Source: Myrica gale (Eukaryota > Streptophyta > Magnoliopsida > Fagales > Myricaceae). Taken from it: DNA of 64,000 nt. Positions 1 through 10,619 of the stretch are shown here, in pieces; within the stretch, counting starts at the first letter, position 1; each line of letters begins with the position of its first letter. Both the position numbers and the translations under genes were made by a program. The notes under the pieces were generated by a model. The model searched no databases and was not told the DNA's origin. It saw only the letters and a list, made by a program, of their open reading frames with translations. The DNA lies in assembly GCA_963930655.1 (NCBI GenBank), contig OZ005608.1, positions 11,470,001 to 11,534,000 of the forward strand, in the 5' to 3' direction.

Positions 1-244
1 ATACACCTCGCATATTTGTTGACCCATTGATCAGGACCGCACGTAAGTGCATACATTTGTTGATTAACATCACTTCCATTTTGTAAAGGCATTATTTTAA
101 TCTACATATAAATACATAGAACGTGTCAACAGGAGATCCATTCCTCACCTTTTCGCAACGATCATTGAGGAAAACAAATCAAGGAATTATTATAGAGAAA
201 TTGTGCATAAAATTTAGTCACTTTTGTAATATATATACTTGACA

Positions 245-715
245 AGACATTAAAAATACCTCAACAACAATATATGCCTCAACGAATGAGTCCTTCGTCC
301 GATATCTATTACGCATAAACTGTTTTAACTTGCCTAGGAATTGCTCCACGGGATACATCTATTTACACTGGATCGGGCCTTCGCGCATAGCTTTTTGTGC
401 CAAGTGAGTAGCCAAGTGGACCATCACATCAAAAAATGAAGGAGAGAATATCATCTCCAACCTACATAGGGTTATAACGATTTCTTCTTGAAGTCTTGAC
501 AAATTTTCGATGACTAATGTTTTTGAACAAACAACCCGAAAGAAGGAACTAAGATCCATCAATGCCTTGCTGATGTCACCGTTTAAGAAAACACGAATAT
601 TGACTAGGAGCAAACACTGAAGGAAAATGTGGCAGTCATGTGACTTCATCTCCGAAATCTTGCAATTAGAAGATTTACGCACCGTCCAACATTTAATGCT
701 CGCATATATAATCGT
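245..715 (-). pseudogene. CACTA (En/Spm) transposase fragment, DUF4218 region, broken
   Basis: Read on the minus strand, the sequence encodes the DUF4218 segment found in plant CACTA transposases. Visible signatures are MKSHDCHIFLQ, FFRVVCSKTL, ITLCRLEMIFSPSFFDVMVHLA and GPIQCK, followed after a stop by MYPVEQFLGKLK and RYRTKDSFVEAYIV. The family normally reads GPVQYRWMYP at the stop, so the TAG at 356-358 fits a W (TGG) to TAG change. No neighbouring transposase domain is intact in this window; the rest of the element would lie off the left edge. It is a dead remnant. A second, better preserved DUF4218 copy lies at 47908-48300 on the opposite strand. Confidence 0.85.
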
Positions 716-1670
716 GGTTTTTCAACTCATTAGAAGAAATGAACTATGTGACTTTTCTTTGGAAAAGTGTAAGCTCGAAGTAGGATAACATGTTACATAT
801 AGAGATCTGGACATGCATATGTTAAATCATTTCATTTTAAAGCCAATAAGCGCATTGGTTACACTGAGGTACTCGGTTGATGCTCATTAACATACCTCTT
901 TACTTTATCGTGAAGTGTCAAATATGTTGAAATAGTTGTTGATTTAGTGTTGTTAATAAGAATCTAAAGCACTATAGTTTGCATGCTAAGATTTACAACT
1001 AATGTAAGGAAAATAGATCAAATACTTGGTGTTTGCAACCGAACAACATATTGTTAAGAAGTTGAACATCAGTACTTTGTTTTGCCTTGATAATGAATAA
1101 GTTTGTTTGATGATTTAGAGGGGATGTAAAATGTTAATTAATTGGCGTATTCAGCTCTGGAAAAGAGATGAAATTATTGGAGTAAAGCACGTGTTTAAAA
1201 AGCTACTAAATTTGAAGGATGGTTTGATGTAGTCTTTACTTTACTGCTAGCTTAGTTTTATAGTGCATCTTGCACTATAAGCTCTCTGAACATGTACTTT
1301 AGTGATCTAACAAAATTTGATTGAGAGTTAATAGTTTGATAGAGTAAAAAAAATAGGCAAAAAACATGAAACTAGCAAGCCTAGTGAAATTGGGTGAAGT
1401 ATAAAGTATGTCATAATAACAAAACTATTTTTCCAAACTCTTGGGCCAAAAGAAAAGTTTTGTTAGAACCCTAATTTGTTGTAGCACTAATTACAAATGA
1501 ACATAATTGAAAAAGATTTCATTATTGTTCCATAATATGGAAATAAATAGGAAATCTAGCTTTTGTGCATTTATTTAAAGCCAAATTTTTTTAAGGACCA
1601 AATTAATGGATTTGGAAAAGAAAAAGGATAAGGTATTATTTTGCATAACCTAATAGTTAGAATAGAAATG
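716..1670. other. Intergenic, AT-rich, no recognisable feature
   Basis: I see no coding stretch, RNA gene or repeat boundary here. It lies between the CACTA fragment and the left target duplication of the Mutator-like element and may be unrecognised CACTA-derived or host intergenic sequence. Confidence 0.4.
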
Positions 1671-1880
1671 TGATACAGATCCCCTGTAATTCCTAGGTTA
1701 TTGCAGTGGGTGCAATTCTTTAAATCCTTACCCTTTATTCAAAATAAAAGGTGGAGATGATGACACATCATCAATCCATGTCAAAAATTTAAAATAATGT
1801 TTAAAAGTTTAGAAAGTGAATGTTCAGACCATCCAATTTCAAACGACGTTTAAGGATTACTAACGTCTTTGCCTCCCTTC
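1671..1880 (+). repeat. Left terminal inverted repeat of the MULE
   Basis: It aligns in inverted orientation with 4838-5041. The two arms share the gatcccct start, a GCAATTCTTT block, a CTTTATTCAAAATAAAAGG block and a GTTCAGACCA-like block, with scattered substitutions showing an old insertion. Confidence 0.85.
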
Positions 1881-2689
1881 ATTTTTGTTTTTTTCCTTCC
1901 AATTTTCCTTCTCTTACAATCGTTGAGTGGCATCCTCACTATTTTCCCTTTGCCTTCTAAATTTATTTCATCATTTACCCTTTCTTTTTCGTTTTATGGG
2001 ATGCTCTTTCGTCTCCCTCTTTTCCATGTGTTTTTTACCGGAGTTCTTCTTCAACAACACATTTTTGCTTTCCATTTTCCTCTTTTTTTGTCTTTCCCTC
2101 TCACTCTTTCAAAACTGGAGACCGACTGACCACAAACAAAAAATGCTTGGTGAATAGAGAAAGACTCGCACCTGACTCACCGACAAAGAAAGAAAAAGCT
2201 TTCATCGGTATTATTTGCGGTCCCAACTTCTTTTCTTTTATATTTTTTTCTCTTGAGATTGTGGTCCCATTTTGGCCTTTTTTTACTTTAATTTCATATA
2301 AAGTGTATTGTTAGTACTCATGTCTTTAGATTTTGTTTATTCTTCTATTATACTTTGCTCTTATTTATTTTGTTTGGATTTATATTTTATTGTTTGGCTT
2401 TTTATGACAAAAAAAAATCAGCAGTTGTATTTTGTAGGCAATGTATATACTATACGTAAACTAAGCTATTAATTGCATGTGCTCCCTTCACTCTCTTATC
2501 AACATATATGTATATAGACAATTTTCTTTGTTGGCATTGTATAAACTATTTTGGTGCTTTCACATAACTATTTTGGTGGGATATTTTTGGTTTTTCAAGC
2601 TAACAAACTTTTTATTTTTAATGATCTTCAAACAGAACAATAAACACCTCTCAATACTTGGATCTCGAATTTGATTGGACACTTGTATG

Positions 2690-3420
2690 GATATGGAATT
2701 TAGTATCATGGAAGAAGCATGGAAATATTGGGAGAATTACTGTAGACGAATGGGTTTTAGTGTTAGGAAGTATTTTCAAAATAAAAGCAAGATGTATGGC
2801 GAAGTGACATAAAGAGAATTTGTATGTGCTAAAGAAGGTGTTCGAAGAGTAGGTAAAAGAGATAATTTGGCCACCCGCCCTTGAGAACAAGCAAGGACTA
2901 GCTGCCCTGTACGACTGTGTCTTTCATTAGCTTGAGATACTGAAAACTACATTGTTTATGATTTTATTTTTGAACATAACCATGTACTTCAGCTTTCAGA
3001 AATTGTTCATATGATGAGATCACAACGAAATATGTATGAAGTCCAAGCATTGGCAATTAATTTGGCATATAGTTCAGGAATTTGACCTAAGGAGGCACAT
3101 GAGCTAATGAGTAAAGAAGCTAGTGGAAGGGCTGATCTTGGATATATTGAGCTTGATCATAGAAACTACCTTCGAACTAGACAACAAAGAAGCTTCATAT
3201 ATGGTGAAGCAGGTTGTTTGTTAAGGTACTTTCAGCAACAAATGATTAAGAATTCATCCTTCCATTATAGAGTACAATTGGATAGTGAAGAACGCATAAC
3301 TAATGTTTTCTGGGTTGATAGTAGAATGATATTTGATTATGCTCATTTGGATGATGTTGGGTTGAGAAGCAACCAAAAAGAAGAAAGAAAGAATATAACA
3401 AATAGGCATGGTGGGCAACA
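2690..3420 (+). pseudogene. FAR1/FHY3-type MULE transposase, N-terminal half, broken
   Basis: The plus strand shows the two N-terminal FAR1-family blocks. First is a FAR1 DNA-binding-like region (2690-3060): an EEAWKYWENYCRRMGFSV stretch, then REFVCAKEGVR and a DFIFEHNHVLQL motif typical of the WRKY/GCM1-like zinc-finger fold. Second is the start of the MULE transposase region (3107-3370): DHRNYLRTRQQRSF, LLRYFQQQM and RITNVFWVDSRMIFDYAHLDDVG. Stops interrupt it, for example TAA in the GEVT-REFVC stretch and TGA before the MSKEA block. The catalytic part that should follow is not readable. It is a transposase remnant, not a host FAR1 gene, because it sits inside TIRs with a target duplication. 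Confidence 0.85.
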
Positions 3421-4544
3421 AATGTTGAAGTTATTATTGTACTATGGTAATTTTTTATATACTTAATCATGTAAATCTTAGGCCATATTTTATAATGTAG
3501 GAAATTGAACATGCATCTTATTTCGAAGAAAGGGTAGAAAATGAAGAATCTCAAGGACACAGGCTTGAAAACAACTATGTTGAGTTTTTAATGGTAAACT
3601 TCATTACAAGTTTCGCTTATTTTAGCTCTTGATTGATTTTCTTGCAATTTTTCTTCTAAATAATTTATGTGACAATGTAGGTGTCATTTGGTGATACCAC
3701 TTTCTTCTCGCCTTCTCATACATCAAATGTTATTTGTAGTGCTCAGGTAAAAATATTTTTTTCACTACTGAGAGAAAAGTAAATTTGTAAGTAGAGACAA
3801 ATATTATATCAACACATCAAGTAGGTGGAAATAGTCAAATATTTAACATATCAAGATCCTTGGTTTAATGTAAATAACATTAATATTTGACTATTAAACT
3901 AAAAGCAAGGCATAGGAGTACAGAACAACCCAAAAATCAAGTTCTCAAAAACTCAATACAGAGCAACGGCAGCAAGCAACAAGACAACAACAATACAAAT
4001 ACTACTTGATAACAACATGAACACTGAGGCATACTTTGTGCTGCGATAGAAAAATCCATTTCTCTAGTTTTGGAAAATTAAGAGCCTTAAGCAATTACAA
4101 CTGTTATACTTGACATCGTTTACGTGTTTGATGAGAAATTGATTACTTTAGATTTCATTTTTTCCTGCAATTGAAATATTGAATGGAGATGTACAATGAA
4201 AATAAACAAAATCCTACACAATACAAAATTATGAAGTACACACCCACAATCACATTGAAGTAGAAGGTAATCATATAAATCCAAATACATTGACCTAGAA
4301 GGCATTTATAAAAACCTCAAATATACACAAACTGAGGACCTAAAACACTTTGCCTAAAAAAAATTGGAAGGATGAATGACCAAACAACATGCCGAAAGAC
4401 TCCAAATTTAACAAACTTCGGAAACTTTAACGTACAAACTAGATTACAAGCTATAATGATTAAATTTAATAGGCAAACATTAACATGCCGAAAGACTCCA
4501 AGGACGATGGGCAACCTCGTCATGATCCGATTGGCGTAAAAAGT

Positions 4545-4850
4545 AAGAGAGGAAGGGTAACGGCAAGGGCAAGAGGCAGCGACGACATGGCTAATTTTTT
4601 TCTACGATGGCCCATGGTGTGAAGAAGGCAATACCCACAAATTAGAGAAAATAAAACAAACCAGAGAAAGGGAAAGAACATACCAACGAAAGAAATAAAA
4701 GAGGAGGGCGTTAAAGAGGAGGAGAGAGAATAAATGGCAAGAACAAGAGGCAGTGACGACATTGTACAATGGTCCATGGTGTGAAGAAGACGATACCCAC
4801 AAGTTAGAGAAAATTAAACAAACCAGATAGAGGAAAGGATGGCGTTAAAG
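4545..4850. repeat. Tandem duplication, period about 174 bp, inside the MULE
   Basis: The stretch starting ggcaagggcaagaggcag at 4562 recurs as ggcaagaacaagaggcag at 4736, followed in both copies by a cgacgacat, ccatggtgtgaagaag and atacccacaa series. The copies differ by substitutions and a short indel. It adjoins the right TIR. Confidence 0.8.
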
Positions 4851-5041
4851 AGGTGGAGAGAACTATCCTCAAACGTATTATGGTCTGTGAACATCCACTT
4901 TCAAACTTTCAAACATTATTTTAAATTTTTGACATGGATTGGTGATGTGTCCTCATCTCCACCTTTTATTTTGAATAAAGGGTCAGGATTCAAAGAATTG
5001 CACCCCTACAATGACATATGAATTGTAGGGGATCTACATCC
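4838..5041 (-). repeat. Right terminal inverted repeat of the MULE
   Basis: This is the inverted partner of 1671-1880. It ends GGGGATCTACATCC immediately before the target duplication ATAGAAATA at 5042-5050. Confidence 0.85.
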
Positions 5042-8000
5042 ATAGAAATATGAAAAGTAATAGTGTTTCAAATCACTAACGAAATGTATAGAAATGTATT
5101 AGAAAGAAAAGGAGAAAGTGGTTTGTTAGTGTTGTTCTTTGGAAGTGTTGGGTCTTGTGTTTTGTTTTGAGGTCCTTGATGCTTAGTTGGTTACTGATTC
5201 ATGACATGGAAAATAAGGATATGAATATATATATTGGAGTAAAGTAGCATTTAAAAAAGGTTGGTTGATCAACTAGATCTGTCATGCCCCAAACGCTAGC
5301 CCGAAGAGGCTAATGACAGTCGCGAGCATTCCAAACAATGAATGCTCCAACGCATTTACTAAAAACTTGAAGTGAAATTTTTTTTAAAGACTATCCTACC
5401 CATTACTATATTCAGAAAATAAGAATTTCTTAGGTTCAGTAAATACTATTCAGAGATACGAAATAAGAACATGTAACCATGTCAAACAACAAACATAGGA
5501 AGACATTCAGAAACCAATTCTCATGGTCCCGAAATATAATTACAGACCAAAATATACGTTGTTTAGAAGACTTAAGTCTCGAAGACTGAACAGACCAAGA
5601 CCACCATACATTGGAGGTTCATGTCAGTACCCTCAACAATAACTCAGAATATACATGAATTGCAAGATAGGGAAGGGCAACCTTGTCAACCCCCCACCTC
5701 GGGTTCTAGATCCTCCTCATGAATTTTCTCACCTGAAATATAGTCCAGAATGATACAATTTAAATTATGTGAGTCGAATGACTCAGTAAGGGTTATGCAT
5801 GACATGAACATGGATGACAGGTAAAATATGTCAGGATGAATGAATGTTCATGTATGCAACTCTTGCACTTGAAATTTGACTTAAAAATTTCTTCATCATA
5901 TTTTGGCTCCTTCTATCGCTCCATTTACCCCTGAAGTCAGGGTTGTGCATTCCCTTCGGAACCATTCCTCTTTCCCTTGGGAATATGTCATTTGGTCGAG
6001 CTAGCCCTTGATGTGGCCCCAGGCCTGGTGGCTAGACACGACCCTTAGAGGTCTACACCTTCTCGCATTCGTCCTTCAGTGTGGTTGCACATACCTAATG
6101 GACTACGCATCCTTCTCGCATTCGTCCTTCGGAGTGGATGCACCTATCATACTTAGGTACGGTACCGACCATCCTATTTAGCCTCATAACATATCATAAC
6201 GTAACATAAAATTGTACTTTCATTTACATAAAACTTCTCTTTCTTCCTTATGAGAAAAATAAGTGCAAATGCTCATGACGTGCTCATGTCGTGCTTGATG
6301 ATAAATATCCATGATGTGTATCATTCCAGTTTTTGGAAAAACATAATTTTCCACTTACCTTCGTCCACTTGAGCTTACGGTGGCACCTTGCCTACAAATG
6401 AGTCATACTAATGTCATTTAGAGGTTTACTAGATGTAGAGAATAATATTTCAATTAAATTCAGCACATCATACAAAATCACCCATGCTTATAAACTACTC
6501 AATGGTGATCCTACAATGTAAGGTTCTATCTTAAGGTTGTTGAAGCCATAAGACTTGGATGGCAACTGATCCTTACACTAATTGTCATAACATATTAAAA
6601 TTCCAGGTAATTTGGAGCTTGTTTGCCTCTCGAAAGATTTATCCGAAAATGCAAGTTGCTGAGGATGTCCAAGCGGACAGCCCCGACGTCTCCAGCTTCA
6701 AAATTCATAACTTCAAAAACATAGCTCCAAATTACATGAAATTTCATTTAAACTATTCTTCTTTCATAGTTCAAGCTTGAAGATAAAAATCACAAACATC
6801 GGAATTACCATGCATTTTCAAAAACACTTCATATCAGATGAAATTCCTAGAGTAACACTGTTGCTGCCTCCAGCTCGGCCTTCCACTTTCAAAACACCAC
6901 AACCTATGCATTACATCTCTAAATCACACAAAATTTACCTTAAAATGTTCTTATTTCACAAACTTAAATTTCAAGACTAGATTAATAAAATTTGGACTTA
7001 AACTGATCACTTTAAGACACTTGAAATGAGAAATAATTATAGACGTGCAAGGCTGCTGGCAGCTTGACGTCGAAACCTTTAAAAACTCATAACTTATTCA
7101 ATGTTTATCGGAATGACCTGAAGTTTGGTTTAAAATCTTTTAATTTCATAGGCCTATGCTCTATCCTAAGGTCAAAGGGTAAAATACGGTATCGAGACTA
7201 CCCTAAACCAAGCCTAATGATCTGCAGAATGTGATTTCAGCAACCATTCACTCACTCTCTCCATGCCATAATCACATTCAAGAGTCTATTTAAACCCCTA
7301 AGGAGGTGCTGACATTTATAGAAGCATCCATGACAGCAGAGGAGAAGTTTTGCTCTCCTCTCTCCATCTTATCGCACTTCAATCTATTCAATATCAAAAG
7401 GAAACACCCAAAGTCACAACGTGTGTACATCCGGCCATGCATGCCCATTCTCTTTTAGATTCTGCCCAAAACCCCATAACAAAAGCTAATCTCGTAAAGT
7501 TTTCCACTTCAGCGATTCTTAAATCAAAAACTTAAAGTAACACAACGGTTCTATCTTCACCAAGCCCATGCCAATGCATTATCATTCACTATCATTAATG
7601 ACCAACCCGAGGCTTATTATCCCTCAAGAAGTCTATGTTTGCCACTGATATGGGTTACAATATACTTCAATCATATCAATCATGCACATCAGCTATCTTA
7701 GCAAGGAAGTCCTAAAAGATTTCCTACAATTTTCTTTTAGACATTTCCTCACATACTTTCTACACATTAAGAATTCGTCCAATCTTCATGTAGCAACTTC
7801 TCTCTTTATTCTAGATTTTAAAACCTCAGTTTTTTTTCAAACTAAGCAAATTAAATTAAAACTTTAACATAGTAGTTGAAAGTATACATGCAACATTACA
7901 ACCCAATAGGTCCGGCCCCTTATTTCAAGATCCTAACCTTAGCAAGTTTCTGTTTTCAATCTCTATTCTTATCCTACCCGTATATGTTCTTAGTTCACAT

Positions 8001-8559
8001 ATTCTCTCCAGCAACATCACTCATTTGCAAGCTCCTTTGAACTTCAACCCTTTAAGATATCATAGGACAACACCTCACACCACAACCATTACATATTCGG
8101 CAATGCATGTGCAAAACAAGTTTCAGATTCTTGTCAATGCCTTATCCTTTCTTTTAAGCTTTTCCATCATACAACTGCATCAATGTTACCCTTGAAACCC
8201 TAATTCAAGATCCAACCATGCATGCCTTCCTAGACTCCAAGATTTTTTTTTTATTTCAACTAAGAGACAACAACAGATTCCAACAAAGAGGCAACAACAG
8301 AACCCAACCAACACCCAACAAGGCTCACGGTTTTCCTCATTCACAACCCTAGGGTAGTTTGCATATCTACCATCCAATTCCAGCTCATCTAAACCCTAAT
8401 CTAACATGCAAACAAAGATCAATAGAGGGCAGAAATAGAAACAAACTCTAACAATTTCCTACACAACACTCACAGGTCCTAAGCATTTCTTTTGAACCCA
8501 AGTGTTAGAATTTCTTACCTTGGCTTCTCCTAGGTTTTTTTTCCTACTGCAGGTGGCTG

Positions 8560-8756
8560 AGCTCTCCTTCTTGTCTCACGGTAAGCTTCTCCTCTTCCTC
8601 TCCTTCCCTCTTTCTTCTCTTCTTCCTCCTTCCTCTGCTCGGCTTCCCTCCTCATCTCTTCTTTCTTCTTCTCCTCTCTTCTTCTTCTTCTCCTTCTCCT
8701 TCTCCTCCTCCTCCTTCTTCTTCTCCTCCTCTTCCTCCTCCTTCTCCTTCAATGAA
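8560..8756 (+). repeat. Polypyrimidine (CTT/TCC) tract of about 195 bp
   Basis: This is an almost pure C/T run built from CTTCTC, TCCTCC and TTCTTC units. It opens a long serine/phenylalanine-rich frame that I do not regard as a gene. A purine-rich stretch at a comparable place in the related element (38090-38170, opposite orientation) suggests it belongs to the LTR family. Confidence 0.9.
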
Positions 8757-8835
8757 TGATTTATTGGTTTAAAGCATGGACATTAATTTGAACTAACAAG
8801 TTAGTTCAATGTTAACATGGCTCGAATATGAGAAA

Positions 8836-9660
8836 TTAATTGCTAAATGAAACTAGACTTAACATGAAATGAATTAATAAAAGTTGATTTGAGTGAAATA
8901 TTATTGTATCAATCACGAGAAGATGTGCAAGCATGGTCTTGACATAATACAATGGGTGGCCTCCAGGGATATGGAGTAGGAGTCTACCTTGTACTGTTCT
9001 GGGGAGGACGAAAATCACTGAATAGTGCCAAAGGATGAGGAAGCGGGACGCACAACGTTGACGTTGGAGGTTAAAGAGTGTGTAATGGAGGATGGATAAA
9101 GTGAAATCTAAGTCTTTGACTAATTTGAAGAACACAAGGGATCTAAAATAAGAAATAAATTCTATCATCTACTCATTTAACTACTCATTTTATATTATTT
9201 TCATTCATTATTAATTATCTTCTATGCTTGTTTGATAACATGATCTCTATTCTGATTTTACTAAATCCTTATGTCTCACCTCGTTTGTTGTTTATGTTGT
9301 GTGTCTATATTCATAACAAACCATGCGAGTTCATGAGGTCAGATAGGTTTTCAAACTTGGAACCTAGTTTAAGCGGTCTAGATCCTGATTTGGGTCTCAA
9401 TCATCCATGATGCAGTGCTCAAACATCGCTACCCTGATATGATTGTAATGTTGTTCAGCCAGGGGCAAGATTATGTGACGTCTTTATGTAAATATCTTTT
9501 ATTGGATTGGGGCGTCTGCTATATTTTCTATGGAAAAATTTATTCGGGAGGGGACTCATTTTCTTCTAGTAAATATGGTATTTTATACGCTCTATTAGCA
9601 GTAAGTTGTTGCTATCATTTATGTTCTGTGGACACAACTTGTATACAAGTTCAGGTTTAA
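8836..9660. other. Unrecognised open stretches inside the LTR-type element
   Basis: Two frames stay open here: 110 codons on minus (8836-9168) and 81 codons on plus (9415-9660, containing GGDSFSSSKYGILYALL). Neither matches a family I know. Their position inside the presumed LTR element suggests chance or transposon-derived frames. I do not call genes. Confidence 0.3.
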
Positions 9661-10619
9661 ACCGTGCATAAATATTTTGGTACCTACTTTCCTTATGATG
9701 TACTTTACCTATTGTGGGCCATATTTTTTATCGAATATATATTTTAGGATGGGCTTGTGAACACCCTATTTTGATTATAGCCAATTGTTTTTAACTTTTT
9801 ATAGATCCTCATAGTGAAGGATGGCCTCTTTAGTCTTATACTATTATGTTGATATTTCTATATTTACTTTGAGCAAATGCTATTAATGTCATGTTATATT
9901 TAACTAATTGCTACTTGCCTTTCGCTTTTATCTTAATAGAGCGCGCATAAATTAGTATTATATTTCTATATAGAGAGCTTAAAGGTTAATAAAGGTGCGG
10001 GGAGTCACACAGGCTCACAACAAAAAATATGCACAAAAAGCAGGCTACCAGAGAAAGGGGCTTTTACCCCACTGCAGCAGAATTAGAAGGACCGAAAGTG
10101 CTCAACAAATGGGCTTTTACATGCAAGGGTGTCAATGAAGGTGATCTGATTTTCTCAGAGTAAGAAAATAACCATAATCACGAGTGGAACTAGGAAAAAT
10201 ACACAAGCTCTATATGGGCGGGAATGATTTCAATTCCATTTCTCTAAACTGTGTAACAAATAACAGTTTCTAAGTAGAGAGCCAGAGGATCCCATGTTGC
10301 CCAAAGACTTGAAAAAGTCTCAGACGGGGGGACCAAAAAATGTTTACTTAGTAGTGATAATAATCATTAAAAAAAAGGATTCACTGCGACATCTCATTGA
10401 AATGAGCCTTTACTCAAAAACGGAACATCACCAAAACTGATATGATAGAAGGCATGGTTTGATGAAGTCATCTTCATTCAGTTCCTCGGCAAAAGGCTCC
10501 ATCACAGCATTGTGGGGTCTAAGAATACAAGTTTCATGATTCCACCTGCTTGAGATATCCAGATGCACCCTTACTTCTTTATCTTATCTGTCGTAATGTA
10601 TGTCGTTTCAATCGAATTT

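Larger units (their letters stand above)
1671..5041 (+). mobile_element. Mutator-like element (MULE) with long TIRs and FAR1-type transposase remnant
   Basis: The outermost ends are TGATACAGATCCCC on the left and, reverse-complemented, GGATGTAGATCCCC on the right. The inverted similarity continues for roughly 200 bases (1671-1880 against 4838-5041), including GTGGGTGCAATTCTTTAAA-like and AAAATAAAAGGTGGAGAT-like blocks. Flanking 9-mers are ATAGAAATG (1662-1670) and ATAGAAATA (5042-5050), a Mutator-size target duplication with one mismatch. Long TIRs, a 9 bp duplication and an internal FAR1/FHY3-like transposase remnant define a MULE. The transposase is broken, so the element is not autonomous. 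An internal tandem duplication (4545-4850) lies near the right TIR. Confidence 0.9.
5280..10013 (-). mobile_element. Large non-coding LTR-type element (LARD or solo long LTR), right edge approximate
   Basis: It begins TGTCATGCCCC, matching the reverse complement of the end of the element at 37049-45443 (TGTCACGCCCC). Shared landmarks in the same order are a GTCGCGAGCATTCC block, CCAGAATGATAC, GTCGAATGACTCAGTAAGG, the GTCAGGGTTGTGCATTCC block near 5940 and the GGCCCCAGGCCTGGTGGCTA block near 6020 (inverted partners at 44590-44710). A plausible far end, GCGGGGAGTCACACA at 9998-10013, resembles the other copy's TGTGAGACCCCG start in inverted form. No gag or pol coding was seen, and no convincing 5 bp target duplication was found. 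The left end is well supported; the right end is inference. Confidence 0.6.

Noticed and set aside
1869..2157. Phenylalanine/leucine-rich open frames on plus
   Set aside because: Low-complexity T-rich sequence inside the MULE, without domain or splice context.
8502..8759. Serine-rich 85-codon frame
   Set aside because: It is only the translation of the polypyrimidine tract.
9228..9660. Possible host gene fragment with GGDSFSSSKYGILYALL
   Set aside because: I cannot match it to a family, and it lies within the presumed large LTR element.
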